Of a stretch of DNA of 64,000 bases, positions 50,421 through 59,370 are shown in pieces. The notes under the pieces were generated by a model that had not been told where the DNA came from, did no database searches, and saw only the letters and a program-made list of their open reading frames with translations. The stretch comes from Bacillus gobiensis (GTDB lineage Bacteria > Bacillota > Bacilli > Bacillales > Bacillaceae). A program made the translations under genes and the position numbers. Location: assembly GCF_001278705.1 (NCBI RefSeq), contig NZ_CP012600.1:2604190-2668189 (forward strand), given 5' to 3'. Position 1 is the first letter of the stretch. Each line of letters opens with the position of its first letter.

Positions 50421-51392
50421 ATGAATATATTAGTAACTGGCGGAGCAGGTTTTATTGGAAGCCACTTTGTTAAATATATGCTTTCCACATATCCCGGGTG
50501 CTTGATTGTGAACTATGATTTCCTCACGTATGCCGGAAACCTGGAAACGCTCCGTGAGATAGAAGGAAACAGCAAGCATATCTTTGTCAAGGGAAGTATA
50601 AACGACTCCGAGCTGTTGCATGAAACGATGCGCAAGCATTCCATTGATATTATCGTGCATTTTGCGGCTGAAACCCACGTTGACAAAAGCATACAAAGCA
50701 GCAGCCGTTTTACACAGACGAATTTAGGCGGTACACAAGTATTGTTGGATGCGGCTCTCACATTTCAAGTCGATCGATACATCCAGATTTCAACCGATGA
50801 AGTTTACGGAAGCCTTGGAGATACTGGATCATTTCAAGAAACTGATTCTCTCCTGCCTAACAGTCCATATTCAGCCAGTAAAGCCGGAGCAGATCTTTTA
50901 GCCAGAGCCTATTACAAAACGTACGGGCTGCCGGTAGTCATAACAAGATGCTCAAATAATTATGGTTCATTTCAACATCCGGAAAAGGTGATCCCCCTTT
51001 TTATTACGAATGCTTTAGTAAAAAAACAACTTCCTGTATACGGAAGCGGTAAAAACGTTCGCGACTGGATTCATGTAAGGGATCACTGTTCAGCAATTGA
51101 TGCTGTTCTTCATCGGGGCAGTTTGGGCGAAACCTACAATGTAGGAGGCAGCAATGAACGGAGCAATATTGAATTAGCTGAATTGATTTTATACGAACTT
51201 GGACTTCCATCCTCTTTCATTGAGTTCGTCGCAGATAGGCCGGGCCATGATTATCGCTATGCGATTGATTCATCAAAATTAATAAACAGCCTCGGATGGA
51301 AGCCCGAAATCAGCTTTACTGATGGCCTTAAAGAGACAATCACCTGGTATATGCAAAACGAGGACTGGTGGAAACCGCTTAAGCCTTTTTAA
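50421..51392 (+). CDS. spsJ: dTDP-glucose 4,6-dehydratase
   Basis: Short-chain dehydrogenase of the extended type that makes dTDP-4-keto-6-deoxyglucose, the precursor of rhamnose and other deoxysugars. It has 323 residues. NAD loop: VTGGAGFIGSHFVKYML; catalytic words: STDEVYGSLGDTG, and YSASKAGADLLARAYYKTYG with the Tyr-X3-Lys pair. The ATG at 50421 follows GGTGA; an in-frame TTG 15 nt upstream is less likely. A TATAAT is at 50380. No other rml gene is beside it, so it is an isolated copy, like spsJ of the B. subtilis spore coat sugar set. Confidence 0.88.
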   Translation: MNILVTGGAGFIGSHFVKYMLSTYPGCLIVNYDFLTYAGNLETLREIEGNSKHIFVKGSINDSELLHETMRKHSIDIIVHFAAETHVDKSIQSSSRFTQTNLGGTQVLLDAALTFQVDRYIQISTDEVYGSLGDTGSFQETDSLLPNSPYSASKAGADLLARAYYKTYGLPVVITRCSNNYGSFQHPEKVIPLFITNALVKKQLPVYGSGKNVRDWIHVRDHCSAIDAVLHRGSLGETYNVGGSNERSNIELAELILYELGLPSSFIEFVADRPGHDYRYAIDSSKLINSLGWKPEISFTDGLKETITWYMQNEDWWKPLKPF

Positions 51393-53004
51393 ACCGGTCT
51401 TTTTTTCTGATGATGTAGTCAATTGTTAAAAATGGCAATCCAACAATCCACATCCGGTGCACAGCCGACAGCTCCTGGCTGCCATCTGCGGATAAATCAA
51501 ACGATTCTTCAAGCGGGAGACGGAGCTTGTTCAAATAGATTCCTTCGTCCCCCCACCCGTCTTTCCGGCGTTTGCTCGTTAAAAGGAGCCCGCCATTCTT
51601 CGTTCCGTAGGGCTTCAATATTCCGGTCATACTTGCAAAGGGGAGCGGCAATGCAACGTTCATATATGTCTCATTTTGATACGAATGCTTGCTGTATAAT
51701 GCAAGAAAAATCGCTTCCCCGCGTTGGTTGCATCTGACCCAGGCACGGACTTTTTCTCTGCCATCTTGTTTGGAATCAACCCCTTTTAATTCTCCCGTCA
51801 TTTCCTCCCATTCTGCGTGCTGCGGCAAATAAAGCTGACCCATTCGCTTGCTGAAAAAAGAATAGATTGCAAGAAATGGCCGAAACCAGCCTTTCCAAGT
51901 CACTTGTGCATAAAGCTGATAATTTTCTGTCTGCTCATAGAAATCCTTTATCAGGGGATCAGTCCCTTTGAAATCAACAGAATAAAAGTCAGCTATTTGA
52001 TCGACCAAACCTGTGCAGTTTGCTTCCGATACTAAATTCTCTTTCTCTAAAAATCGTTCGCCTATATTGCCAGAACCCTTTATTTCGCTCAAAGGGAGTC
52101 CGTAAAATGAATAAGCTGCGGCTGGCTTTTCCAGGCTCCAACCAACTAAGGCAGGAACGATGACACCTGCTGCGTTAACAAGGCCATGGATCCAAATCAT
52201 ATTTTCAATTGTAAATGTGGCTTGCTGCCGAAGCACGCCAAAGGAGTAAATCAGGGAAAAGAAAATCGTCAGCAGCAATATGAACGACGAGAATCCAACC
52301 AACATCTTGGCGATTCGCCGTGAGAAAGGTGTCTTTAAAACAAGAAAGCCGTATACATAAAGAGAAGCTGTATATAAAAAAACTGAAACAAATTCAAGCT
52401 GCCTGGAAAAAGAAATCCCAGCAGCAATCACTAGAGGAGAGAGAAGAAGTATCCAAGTCACGCAGGCATATACCCTGCGGAAAGACGTCAACCTTCTCCC
52501 CAATAATCCGTTGAAGATTGGCAGCAAAAAAGCAGAATAATGAAAGTGGACAGCCGTTAACAAAAGGATCAACGGGCCAAAATTCATAATCTCGAATTCT
52601 CCTACGTAAGCAGTAAACCAGAAACCTCCAAGAACCAAGTACATAAATCCTGCATCGATTGACGTTTCTTCTATATTGGCAAACCCTCTTTCTGCCAGTC
52701 TTTGAAACCCATATAATGCCAGAAGTCCAGTGTAGAGAAACCAACCAGATGCAAAATAAACAGAATCAAACAGAAAAGCCAGAGTTGCGGCAGCAGCGGC
52801 AAATGGATACAAACCAATCACGGCTTTTTTTAGAAAAGGCTCTTTCCCATTTCTGTATGAATGTGAAGTAAGCTTCATAACGGCAGGTACAAATATCAAA
52901 ATTGATGCCAAGACTAGCGTTTCTGCGATCAAAAATTGCTGATAAGTACAGGCCAAAAATAAAACAAACAATATCCAGCCGGCAATGCCGTTTGTACGGT
53001 TCAA
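51379..53004 (-). CDS. yndJ: polytopic membrane protein, YndJ family
   Basis: A 541-residue protein: about ten membrane helices over the first 310 residues (GIAGWILFVLFLACTYQQFL, LVLGGFWFTAYVGEFEIMNF) and a soluble C-terminal region of about 220 residues. It resembles B. subtilis YndJ, encoded after yndG and yndH as here. The start is TTG at 53004 with GGAGG upstream, overlapping the yndH stop. It converges with spsJ, overlapping by 14 nt. Function unknown. Confidence 0.75.
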   Translation of the reverse strand: MNRTNGIAGWILFVLFLACTYQQFLIAETLVLASILIFVPAVMKLTSHSYRNGKEPFLKKAVIGLYPFAAAAATLAFLFDSVYFASGWFLYTGLLALYGFQRLAERGFANIEETSIDAGFMYLVLGGFWFTAYVGEFEIMNFGPLILLLTAVHFHYSAFLLPIFNGLLGRRLTSFRRVYACVTWILLLSPLVIAAGISFSRQLEFVSVFLYTASLYVYGFLVLKTPFSRRIAKMLVGFSSFILLLTIFFSLIYSFGVLRQQATFTIENMIWIHGLVNAAGVIVPALVGWSLEKPAAAYSFYGLPLSEIKGSGNIGERFLEKENLVSEANCTGLVDQIADFYSVDFKGTDPLIKDFYEQTENYQLYAQVTWKGWFRPFLAIYSFFSKRMGQLYLPQHAEWEEMTGELKGVDSKQDGREKVRAWVRCNQRGEAIFLALYSKHSYQNETYMNVALPLPFASMTGILKPYGTKNGGLLLTSKRRKDGWGDEGIYLNKLRLPLEESFDLSADGSQELSAVHRMWIVGLPFLTIDYIIRKKDRFKKA

Positions 53005-53618
53005 ATTGATTCCTCCAATTCCCGAAAGCTTCCTTTATAAAAAAATAATGTGCCAAAAAGGGGATTATCAACATGAACCTCTATGAGATAGCAGTCGTTT
53101 TTGTCATCATACGATTCTTTCACCAGAGTGTAGCCGTAAAGCATTTTCGGAAGAGGAATTCGTTTTTTGAACACGTATAGCCACTGCTTATCTGATGTGA
53201 TGACGAGCGAGCCATCACTTTCTACAGAAAACTCCAGGGTGCTGATAAAAAACGGCGGCTGTCCAAAAAAATCAATGATTTCATCTTTTTCATCATCAAG
53301 TATCATCTTCGCGTCAAAATATCTGTTTTTTTTACCAAATGAAAAAGTTCGATTCCAAAGGACTCCAGCTGTTCCGTCTTCTGCTTCTATCGCACGGTTA
53401 ACGATTGAAAACGGAATGTTTTCCCCTCTCTCAGGATAAAAACAACGATAAGGCAGCGCCAATTTAAATAATAGGCGGACAAAAGCGTTACCTCCGGATA
53501 TTTCAGACATGGTCCCTTTTCCGTTAAACTCTTTATCAGCTGTAATCAGATAACGTTTTCGCAATTTCGGATGGAGCATGTGAAAATCATGTCCTAAAAT
53601 AGCTTGATAAATCGACAT
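53001..53618 (-). CDS. yndH: DUF4166-family protein, YndH-like
   Basis: A 205-residue soluble protein. From MSIYQAILGHDFHMLHPKLR it shows the DUF4166 pattern, with KRYLITADKEFNGKGTMSEI and a later WLYVFKKRIPLP. The ATG at 53618 follows GAGGGGATAAT. It overlaps the yndJ start and abuts yndG, so the three are one operon. Function unknown. Confidence 0.78.
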   Translation of the reverse strand: MSIYQAILGHDFHMLHPKLRKRYLITADKEFNGKGTMSEISGGNAFVRLLFKLALPYRCFYPERGENIPFSIVNRAIEAEDGTAGVLWNRTFSFGKKNRYFDAKMILDDEKDEIIDFFGQPPFFISTLEFSVESDGSLVITSDKQWLYVFKKRIPLPKMLYGYTLVKESYDDKNDCYLIEVHVDNPLFGTLFFYKGSFRELEESI

Positions 53619-53619
53619 A

Positions 53620-54520
53620 TTATCCCCTCTTTCTTTTGGCGTCTCCAGCACTGGGAAGATTATCGGCATTTATCCAGCCGATGATGGAAATACCAATGAG
53701 AGCCACATGCAAAGAAGCAGGATTAAAAGGATGAAGAAATACGCCGATTCCTGCGAAAGCTGCTGCGGCCGTCAACATCAGCAAAAGTCCGATGTGAATG
53801 AGAAACCAGTTTTTTCTCCTAACGGGCAAGAGCCATAAAAGACCAAAAATGATTTCACATATCCCGATTCCTTTTACTGGTGGTAGTGGCTGGAAGAGCT
53901 GGAAAAAGCGCAGAAAACATGCTTATTTCTTCAGGATGAACAAACAGCAGCTTCGGAACCAGGCCATGATATATCCAGACAAATGCGACCACAGCAGAAG
54001 AAATCCAATACATAATAAATTGCCGAAACAGCTGTCGGGGATGATCACCCTTTTCAAGCCAAATCTTTAGCGCATCAAAGCTCCATGCAGTCGCCCAGCC
54101 TAGCAGAGGGCGAAACATCCATCGATCGATCACTTTTCCTGCCCACCCGTGATTCGTATCGTAATCATATTGAGTCAAAAAAGTAACGCCTTTCTTGGTT
54201 TGTATGTACTTCCAGTATCCCCTGCCCTCTTTTATGATCGAAAGGGGATGGTCCGTTCCAAATTTCAACGAGGAAACACGATCTCCAGAGTTTTTATTCA
54301 TTTCAATAATCGTCTCCCCGGTCCCTGAAACAGCCAAGCCAAACCCGATATTCGTTTCATAGAAAAATCGTTGGGGTTCATTCTTTTTGTTATGCAAATA
54401 CTCAATTTTCGTAAAGCGCAAGTCCCATACCTCATGCTTTATTGGATTTTGAGTGTATTCCCACAATTGATCCATGCTTGTATCAATAGGAATCTCCACA
54501 TAAATAGGTTTTTTCTTCAA
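53620..54520 (-). pseudogene. yndG: YndG-like SRPBCC plus DoxX-like protein, frameshifted
   Basis: The N-terminal 220 residues from a TTG at 54520 (GAGGTG upstream) form an SRPBCC/START-like domain (KKKPIYVEIPIDTSMDQLWE) and a first membrane segment (VVAFVWIYHGLVPKLLF). At the A5 run 53903-53907 the frame is lost and stops at SKRNRDM. In the next frame the expected DoxX-like continuation resumes (KGIGICEIIFGLLWLLPVRR) and runs to 53620. Removing one A restores a protein of about 299 residues. Either a sequencing indel or a real mutation. Confidence 0.78.
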
Positions 54521-54650
54521 AAGAAAACACCTCAAATTTGTGATATTGTGAAACACTTCACATACTTAGAATAACACGTTTGGAGTTCACGTCAATAAGA
54601 AATGAACAACAGAGTGAAAAAAGAGATGTGTAACCATTGTTTATCGCTAG

Positions 54651-54877
54651 CTGGATAAGCTTGAGCTCACTCTAAAAATTGTTTACCAAGTAATATCTTT
54701 GGATCCCGGCGATGTTATGAGCCGGTACAACCGGACATCCTACTATTGCTTACTCGGCAGACTGGCTGAAGCCGCCGACAATTAGAAATCGTATTTGAAA
54801 TGGATGAAGAGGGCTATTTCGTTGAGCTATCCGAAGATAACGAAGATTTATCGGCATTAAAAAACAGTTTAAAAAGG
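54651..54877 (+). pseudogene. remnant of a TPR end-of-group protein
   Basis: Frame 1 reads VISLDPGDVMSRYNRTSYYC and then LLGRLAEAADN before a TAG at 54783. The next frame continues LEIVFEMDEEGYFVELSEDN and EDLSALKNSLK, the usual end of small TPR proteins. One single-base change joins the two. An in-frame stop just upstream and the lack of a start codon show that the front is lost. It fills what would otherwise be a 450-bp gap. Confidence 0.5.
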
Positions 54878-54925
54878 GTGACACAGAAAGGAGCAGCATG
54901 CTTCCTATCTGAGTCACCCTTTTTT
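54872..54925. terminator. terminator between the TPR remnant and gsiB
   Basis: Stem AAAAGGGTGAC/GTCACCCTTTT (54872-54882 with 54913-54923) with a 30-nt loop; T-rich on both sides. It probably ends gsiB from the right. Confidence 0.7.
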
Positions 54926-54968
54926 CTAGGAAGAAAACGTAAAGCATTTTGAACTCCCCAGAATCTTC

Positions 54969-55214
54969 TTAATTTCTACCGCCTTTGCGGCCAATTTCTT
55001 GATAATGTTCTTTGTCGTGGTTCTTGCTGGTTGCTTCTCCGCCTTTTTCACCGATTTCTTGATAATATTCTTTATCGTGATCCTTTCTTGTTTGCTCTCC
55101 GCCTTTTTCACCGATTTCTTGATAGAATTCTTTATCGTGGTTTTTGCTCGTTTGCTCTCCGCCTCTTCTGCCTGCTTCTTCACGACTCATTTTGTTATCA
55201 TTGTTGTTAGCCAT
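54969..55214 (-). CDS. gsiB: general stress protein GsiB (LEA-like, KGG repeats)
   Basis: An 81-residue hydrophilic, glycine-rich protein similar to plant LEA group 1 proteins. It contains three tandem copies of a 20-residue unit of the type SKNHDKEFYQEIGEKGGEQT after MSREEAGRRGGEQ; B. subtilis GsiB has five. The ATG follows AAGGAGG. A SigB-type promoter precedes it. It is expected to protect proteins during desiccation or heat. The 60-bp DNA repeats invite length change by recombination. Confidence 0.93.
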   Translation of the reverse strand: MANNNDNKMSREEAGRRGGEQTSKNHDKEFYQEIGEKGGEQTRKDHDKEYYQEIGEKGGEATSKNHDKEHYQEIGRKGGRN

Positions 55215-55249
55215 TTTTTATACCTCCTTAATTTTTGTTACATTATGTT

Positions 55250-55275
55250 GTTACCACGTATGAATTTGATAAAAC
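55250..55275 (-). promoter_or_regulatory. SigB-type promoter of gsiB
   Basis: GTTTTA (55275-55270), 14-nt spacer, GGTAAC (55255-55250) on the minus strand, near the GTTTAA/GGGTAT consensus; gsiB is a classic SigB target. Confidence 0.55.
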
Positions 55276-55343
55276 ATATATGGCTCATTAAAATCAGTCG
55301 AAAATGATAACAAACATATGTTCTGAATAAAGGGAAAAGAAAA

Positions 55344-55366
55344 CCCGGAAAAGTTCTTTTTCCGGG
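55344..55366 (-). terminator. terminator of the subtilisin gene
   Basis: Stem CCCGGAAAA/TTTTCCGGG (55344 to 55366), followed leftwards by TTTTCTTTTCCC. It lies 13 nt past the stop. Confidence 0.85.
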
Positions 55367-55378
55367 AAATTGATTTTC

Positions 55379-56545
55379 TTAATTCGCAGCAGCCTCTACA
55401 TTAATAACTCCGTTTCCGTAATAAAAATGATCACCCAAATAATCTGCTGTGTCGGATAAACGTTGACGTATTTGACTTGCCGAAAGGTCAGGATGCTTTG
55501 ATTTAATTAATGCAGCTGCGCCAGCTACATGAGGAGAAGCCATCGACGTTCCATCCAGCTCGGTGTATTGATTTCCAGGTAATGTACTTTGAACACTGAC
55601 TCCCGGAGCCATCACTTCCAGCTCATCTCCTACGCTTGAAAAGTATGCTTTTTTATTGTTGCTATCCACTGCGCCGACAGCGATAACGGAGCTGTACTTG
55701 GCAGGGTAGCCGATTGTATTTACTCTTCCGCCAGACGAACCGCTGTTTCCTGCTGCAGCAACAACAACGACGTCATTTGCATACGCATTATCTACGGCTT
55801 GCTTCAATGCTTTTGAGCCTGATGATCCCCCCAAGCTCATATTAATGACATCCATTCCGTTTGCAGTTGCCCATTCAATACCGCTTACAATGCCGCTGTA
55901 AGAGCCGCTTCCTGCAGAGTCCAGCACTTTAACGGCATATAGGGAAGCATCTGGAGCAACCCCCAGCACCCCGGTCGTATTGTTTAATGCTGCAACTGTA
56001 CCAGATACGTGAGTACCATGGCCATTGCCATCACTGTATGGACTTGGCTCACTCGGAACAAAGCTTGCTCCCCCAACGACATTCAAGTCCTCATGGGAAG
56101 CATCAATTCCGGTATCTAAAACAGCCACCTTTACCCCGCCGCCACTGTAGCCTTGAGCTTGGACACGATCTGCTTTAATATGCGGGATTCCGTATGGAAC
56201 CGTTTGAGCAGATGGCTTCAGCTTATAAGCTTGTTCATAGGCTGTAGCAATATGATCCTCTTCAATATATGCAACCGCGGGATTATTTTTCAAATCCTTC
56301 ACAGCTTTATCTGTGAGAGTCGCCTTTGCCGCGTTAATGATTGAAAATTGCTTTTCTAACTTTCCTCCGGCTTTAGACACGGTAACTTCGTTTGACATGG
56401 CACCGATTTCAGAAGATTTGAACCCTACGATATAATCTTTTGATTTAAGGCTTGTACTTTCTGCTGAGGCAGAGCCGTTAAATATAAAAATGAAAACAGC
56501 TGTAAGAAATAACGTGAGATAGGCTAATAGATTCTTCTTCATCAT
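55379..56545 (-). CDS. aprE: subtilisin-family extracellular serine protease
   Basis: Secreted S8 protease, 388 residues. Signal peptide to about residue 28 (SASA), I9 propeptide about 35-105 ([22 protein letters not shown]), and a mature enzyme from about A113 ([13 protein letters not shown]). Catalytic Asp144 (AVLDTGID), His176 ([10 protein letters not shown]), Ser334 ([11 protein letters not shown]) and oxyanion Asn267 (AAGNSG). It is close to AprE but has Asp in place of Ser after VLD and a His-rich tail [11 protein letters not shown]. Monocistronic. In B. subtilis aprE is under DegU/AbrB control; I see no such sites with certainty. Confidence 0.93.
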   Translation of the reverse strand: MMKKNLLAYLTLFLTAVFIFIFNGSASAESTSLKSKDYIVGFKSSEIGAMSNEVTVSKAGGKLEKQFSIINAAKATLTDKAVKDLKNNPAVAYIEEDHIATAYEQAYKLKPSAQTVPYGIPHIKADRVQAQGYSGGGVKVAVLDTGIDASHEDLNVVGGASFVPSEPSPYSDGNGHGTHVSGTVAALNNTTGVLGVAPDASLYAVKVLDSAGSGSYSGIVSGIEWATANGMDVINMSLGGSSGSKALKQAVDNAYANDVVVVAAAGNSGSSGGRVNTIGYPAKYSSVIAVGAVDSNNKKAYFSSVGDELEVMAPGVSVQSTLPGNQYTELDGTSMASPHVAGAAALIKSKHPDLSASQIRQRLSDTADYLGDHFYYGNGVINVEAAAN

Positions 56546-56917
56546 TCACACTCCTCTCATTTCAGAACAACCTTCGAGCGGGCACGCCTGCTTTCAAATT
56601 ATTCTGTAAACATATTGTAAAACAGGAAAGAAAAAGCGAGTAGACCCATTTTCTGTAGGCATACCAATGAAGAAAACTTAGTAAAATAGTTTCTTTTAAA
56701 ACCCATTATTTAACATTATAGCGATCTATCTGCAGAGTTATTACCCTGAGCATAGAATCATTACGCAGAATTTTAGGTTTTTCTGAACCTTAGTGAATGA
56801 GAAAGAAGAATTAGTTGTACGTCAAAAGGAGGATGAAACCTCTCATTTTTTCCAAACTTTACTACCAGATACGGACCGCTGAATTGCAATATGAATTGTA
56901 AAGTTTTTTGTTTTATA

Positions 56918-56970
56918 TTGACAGAAAGGAAAAGAAATCACATTCTTTTTTTGAATGAATAAATCATTCA
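56918..56970 (+). promoter_or_regulatory. promoter and palindromic operator before the FAD monooxygenase
   Basis: TTGACA at 56918-56923, 17-nt spacer, weak -10 CATTCT. Just downstream lies TGAATGA/TCATTCA (56952-56958 with 56964-56970), a perfect 7-bp dyad with a 5-nt centre. It resembles TetR-family operators such as FadR of B. subtilis (TGAATGA-N4-TCATTCA) but with one extra base. The rest of the 450-bp gap after the subtilisin gene shows nothing recognisable. Confidence 0.6.
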
Positions 56971-56997
56971 TTTTTAAAATACTGGAGGTAACTTATT

Positions 56998-58487
56998 ATG
57001 ATTACTTCAAAGCTTACGCAAGGAAAAACAGATCGTGCTCTGATTATCGGGGGAAGTATCGCCGGATTACTGGCTGCGAGAGTGCTTGCTGATTATTATG
57101 AAGAGGTTCTTATCGTTGATAAAGACGATTTACCAGAATACCCGCAAGTCCGTTCAGACACTCCACAGGCTTTTCATCCCCATCGTTTCACAGAGAGTGG
57201 CAAAATAATTTTTGAACGTTTTTTTCTAGGGTACGAAGAAGAATTATTATCTTATGGAGCCCCTTCATCACTAGATAAAACCATTTATCAAATGAATCAA
57301 TATGGAAGCCTCACACTGCAATACCCACGGAATGATATTAAGTTTAGCCGATCTTTGCTAGAGTGGGTGATTCGAAAACGCGTGCAAAAGATACCCAATG
57401 TTCATTTTCTCTCGAAGCAAGATGTCATCTGTCTAGTAACGAATCCAGAGCAAACAGTTGTCACAGGGGTCAGTGTCCGAGAACGCGGCCAAATCGGGCA
57501 GGAGGAAACACTTTTCGCAGACATGGTATTTGATACGAGCGGCCGCACCTCTAAACTCGCGAAATGGCTGGAGGATTTGGGATACAACGTGCCAGAACCG
57601 GATCTTTTAAAGGTATCTCTCGGCTATAATACTCGCCGTTATAAGCTTGCTTCTCACCAAATACATCTGACAGACAAATGGGATGTCATTAACATCGCTG
57701 GCCAACCTGCTAATGGAACTTTTACAGGAGTCTTTTCCTTTATTGAAAATCATGTAGCAGAGGTTTTGCTTTATCGTCCAAGGGGCTGCTATCTACCTGT
57801 AAATGCCGAAGAATTTGAACTGGAGATTTCACAGCTTCCAAGCCCGATCATCTCCGAAATCGTCAAAGAGTTTGAACCAATCACTCCACCACGAGGATTT
57901 CGCGTTTCTGAATTGAACCGTCATCACTTTGAAAAAATGGAGAGATGGCCATCTGGTTTGTTAGTTTTAGGAGATGCTTTCTGCATTTTTGATCCGATAT
58001 TTGGTCAAGGAATGACAGTCGCTGCGATGGAAGCAGAACTACTGGAAATCTGTTTGCAGGAGCAAAAAATTGATCCTTTAAACCCAATTTTGAGCAAAGG
58101 GTTCTCCGAAAGATACAGGAGGTGATTGAGCCTGCATGGTGGCTGAACTGCGCATGTGATTTGCAATGGCAAGGCGTTGAATATGTGAGTAAAGTACAGC
58201 TGGAAGGAATTGCTTTTGCCAAAAAATACATGGATTTGTTTCTCAAACATGCAACCATCCAGCGTAACTTTGAACTTTATGGATTGTATTGGGCAGTAAA
58301 TACATTGTCATTACCTCCAAGTGAAATAATGAACTCGAAAATATTATCGATGGTTCTTCATGCATCCGAAGAAGGAAAGCAATTTCTCTCTGAGCTTTCA
58401 CAGCAGTATGCTCTGCCGTTGGACGAAATACTGAATAAGATTATTCCTGCCTTCTCTAAAAGCTCTTCAGAACCCATTCAGAAATAA
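56998..58487 (+). pseudogene. FAD-dependent monooxygenase-like protein, frameshifted
   Basis: The first 375 residues are a Rossmann-type flavoprotein of the squalene/aromatic hydroxylase class: ALIIGGSIAGLLAARVLADY binds FAD, and LLVLGDAFCIFDPIFGQGMT is the GD motif. After 58100 the frame runs into a TGA at 58123. The expected continuation, LRKIQEVIEPAWWLNCACDL, is in the next frame and runs to 58487. One extra G in the GGG run near 58099-58101 would restore about 496 residues. A GTG at 58122 behind AGGAG might allow a separate C-terminal peptide. Substrate unknown. Confidence 0.75.
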
Positions 58488-58597
58488 TTGTTATAAGGGA
58501 ATATCATGTCATTTTCATCTTAGATAAAAGGAAAGCTTTTCGCATTTTTCGCATAGGCTTGTAAATATAGCAAAGTTTCAAGAGAGGAGGATCAGAG

Positions 58598-59341
58598 CTG
58601 AAAAAAATCTACCGGCCAAAGCGATTGAGACGAAAAGGGCCTGTTCCTTTCAAAATAGTTTTCATCTATTCTTTGATCCTATTGCTCTTCTTTAATATTT
58701 GTACATTTGTGATTGTGGATCGAATCATTGAACCGATGTTAATGAAGGTTGCTAAAATTGAGGTGAAAAGCATTGCAACGGACGCGATAAATGGAGCCAT
58801 AGAAAAAAATCGCGAGAAAATTGATATTAATAAGCTAATTGTCCGCCATAGCCAGGGGGATGGGAAAAACTCGCCAATTAGCTTTAATCCTTCCGTGTAT
58901 CAAGAATTTTTGACAGGATTGACTAAGGATATTCATGAGGAAATAGGGAAAAAGACCAACCATTTTTCAGAAGCAAACGACGATGAAAAAGAATTAAAAG
59001 TCTATTATATCCCGTTAGGTGCGGCTACCGGAAATACCATTTTTGCCAATACCGGCCCGAAAATTCCGATCGAAATGATGCTCGCCGGCACCGTAGAATC
59101 ACAATTGAAGACGAATACAAAAAGTGAAGGGATCAATAATGTCTGGTTAGAAATATTAGTCGAGCTGAATGTCGACATTCAAGTCATTATTCCTTCATTA
59201 ACCTCTGAAGAACCGATGAAGACAACAGTCAAAATCGGCGACTACTTTTTTCCAGGAGAAGTACCCGAGTATTATAGCGGCAATGGGTCGGGCAATTCTC
59301 CAGTTATTAGCTATCCTTCTAACGACGAAAGTAATCAATAG
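58598..59341 (+). CDS. yunB: sporulation protein YunB
   Basis: A mother-cell sporulation protein (SigE regulon in B. subtilis) of unknown biochemical role. After a basic start there is one membrane anchor (IVFIYSLILLLFFNICTFVI) and an extracytoplasmic domain with YYIPLGAATGNTIFANTGPK and IPIEMMLAGTVESQLKT, the YunB/SpoIIR-like core. The start is uncertain: a CTG at 58598 has AGAGGAGG eight nt upstream, whereas the TTG at 58625 lacks a site. The CTG gives 247 residues. Confidence 0.88.
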   Translation: MKKIYRPKRLRRKGPVPFKIVFIYSLILLLFFNICTFVIVDRIIEPMLMKVAKIEVKSIATDAINGAIEKNREKIDINKLIVRHSQGDGKNSPISFNPSVYQEFLTGLTKDIHEEIGKKTNHFSEANDDEKELKVYYIPLGAATGNTIFANTGPKIPIEMMLAGTVESQLKTNTKSEGINNVWLEILVELNVDIQVIIPSLTSEEPMKTTVKIGDYFFPGEVPEYYSGNGSGNSPVISYPSNDESNQ

Positions 59342-59370
59342 AACGGCAATTAGCTATTGCCGTTCTATTT
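59340..59370 (+). terminator. terminator of yunB
   Basis: A 10-bp perfect stem AGAACGGCAA/TTGCCGTTCT (59340-59349 with 59357-59366) followed by ATTTTTG. The minus-strand chemoreceptor ends inside it. Confidence 0.88.

Noticed and set aside
54926..55183. An 85-codon minus-strand frame over gsiB rich in Lys/Ala
   Set aside because: It is the shadow of the gsiB repeat in another frame; gsiB itself matches the known family and has the ribosome site.
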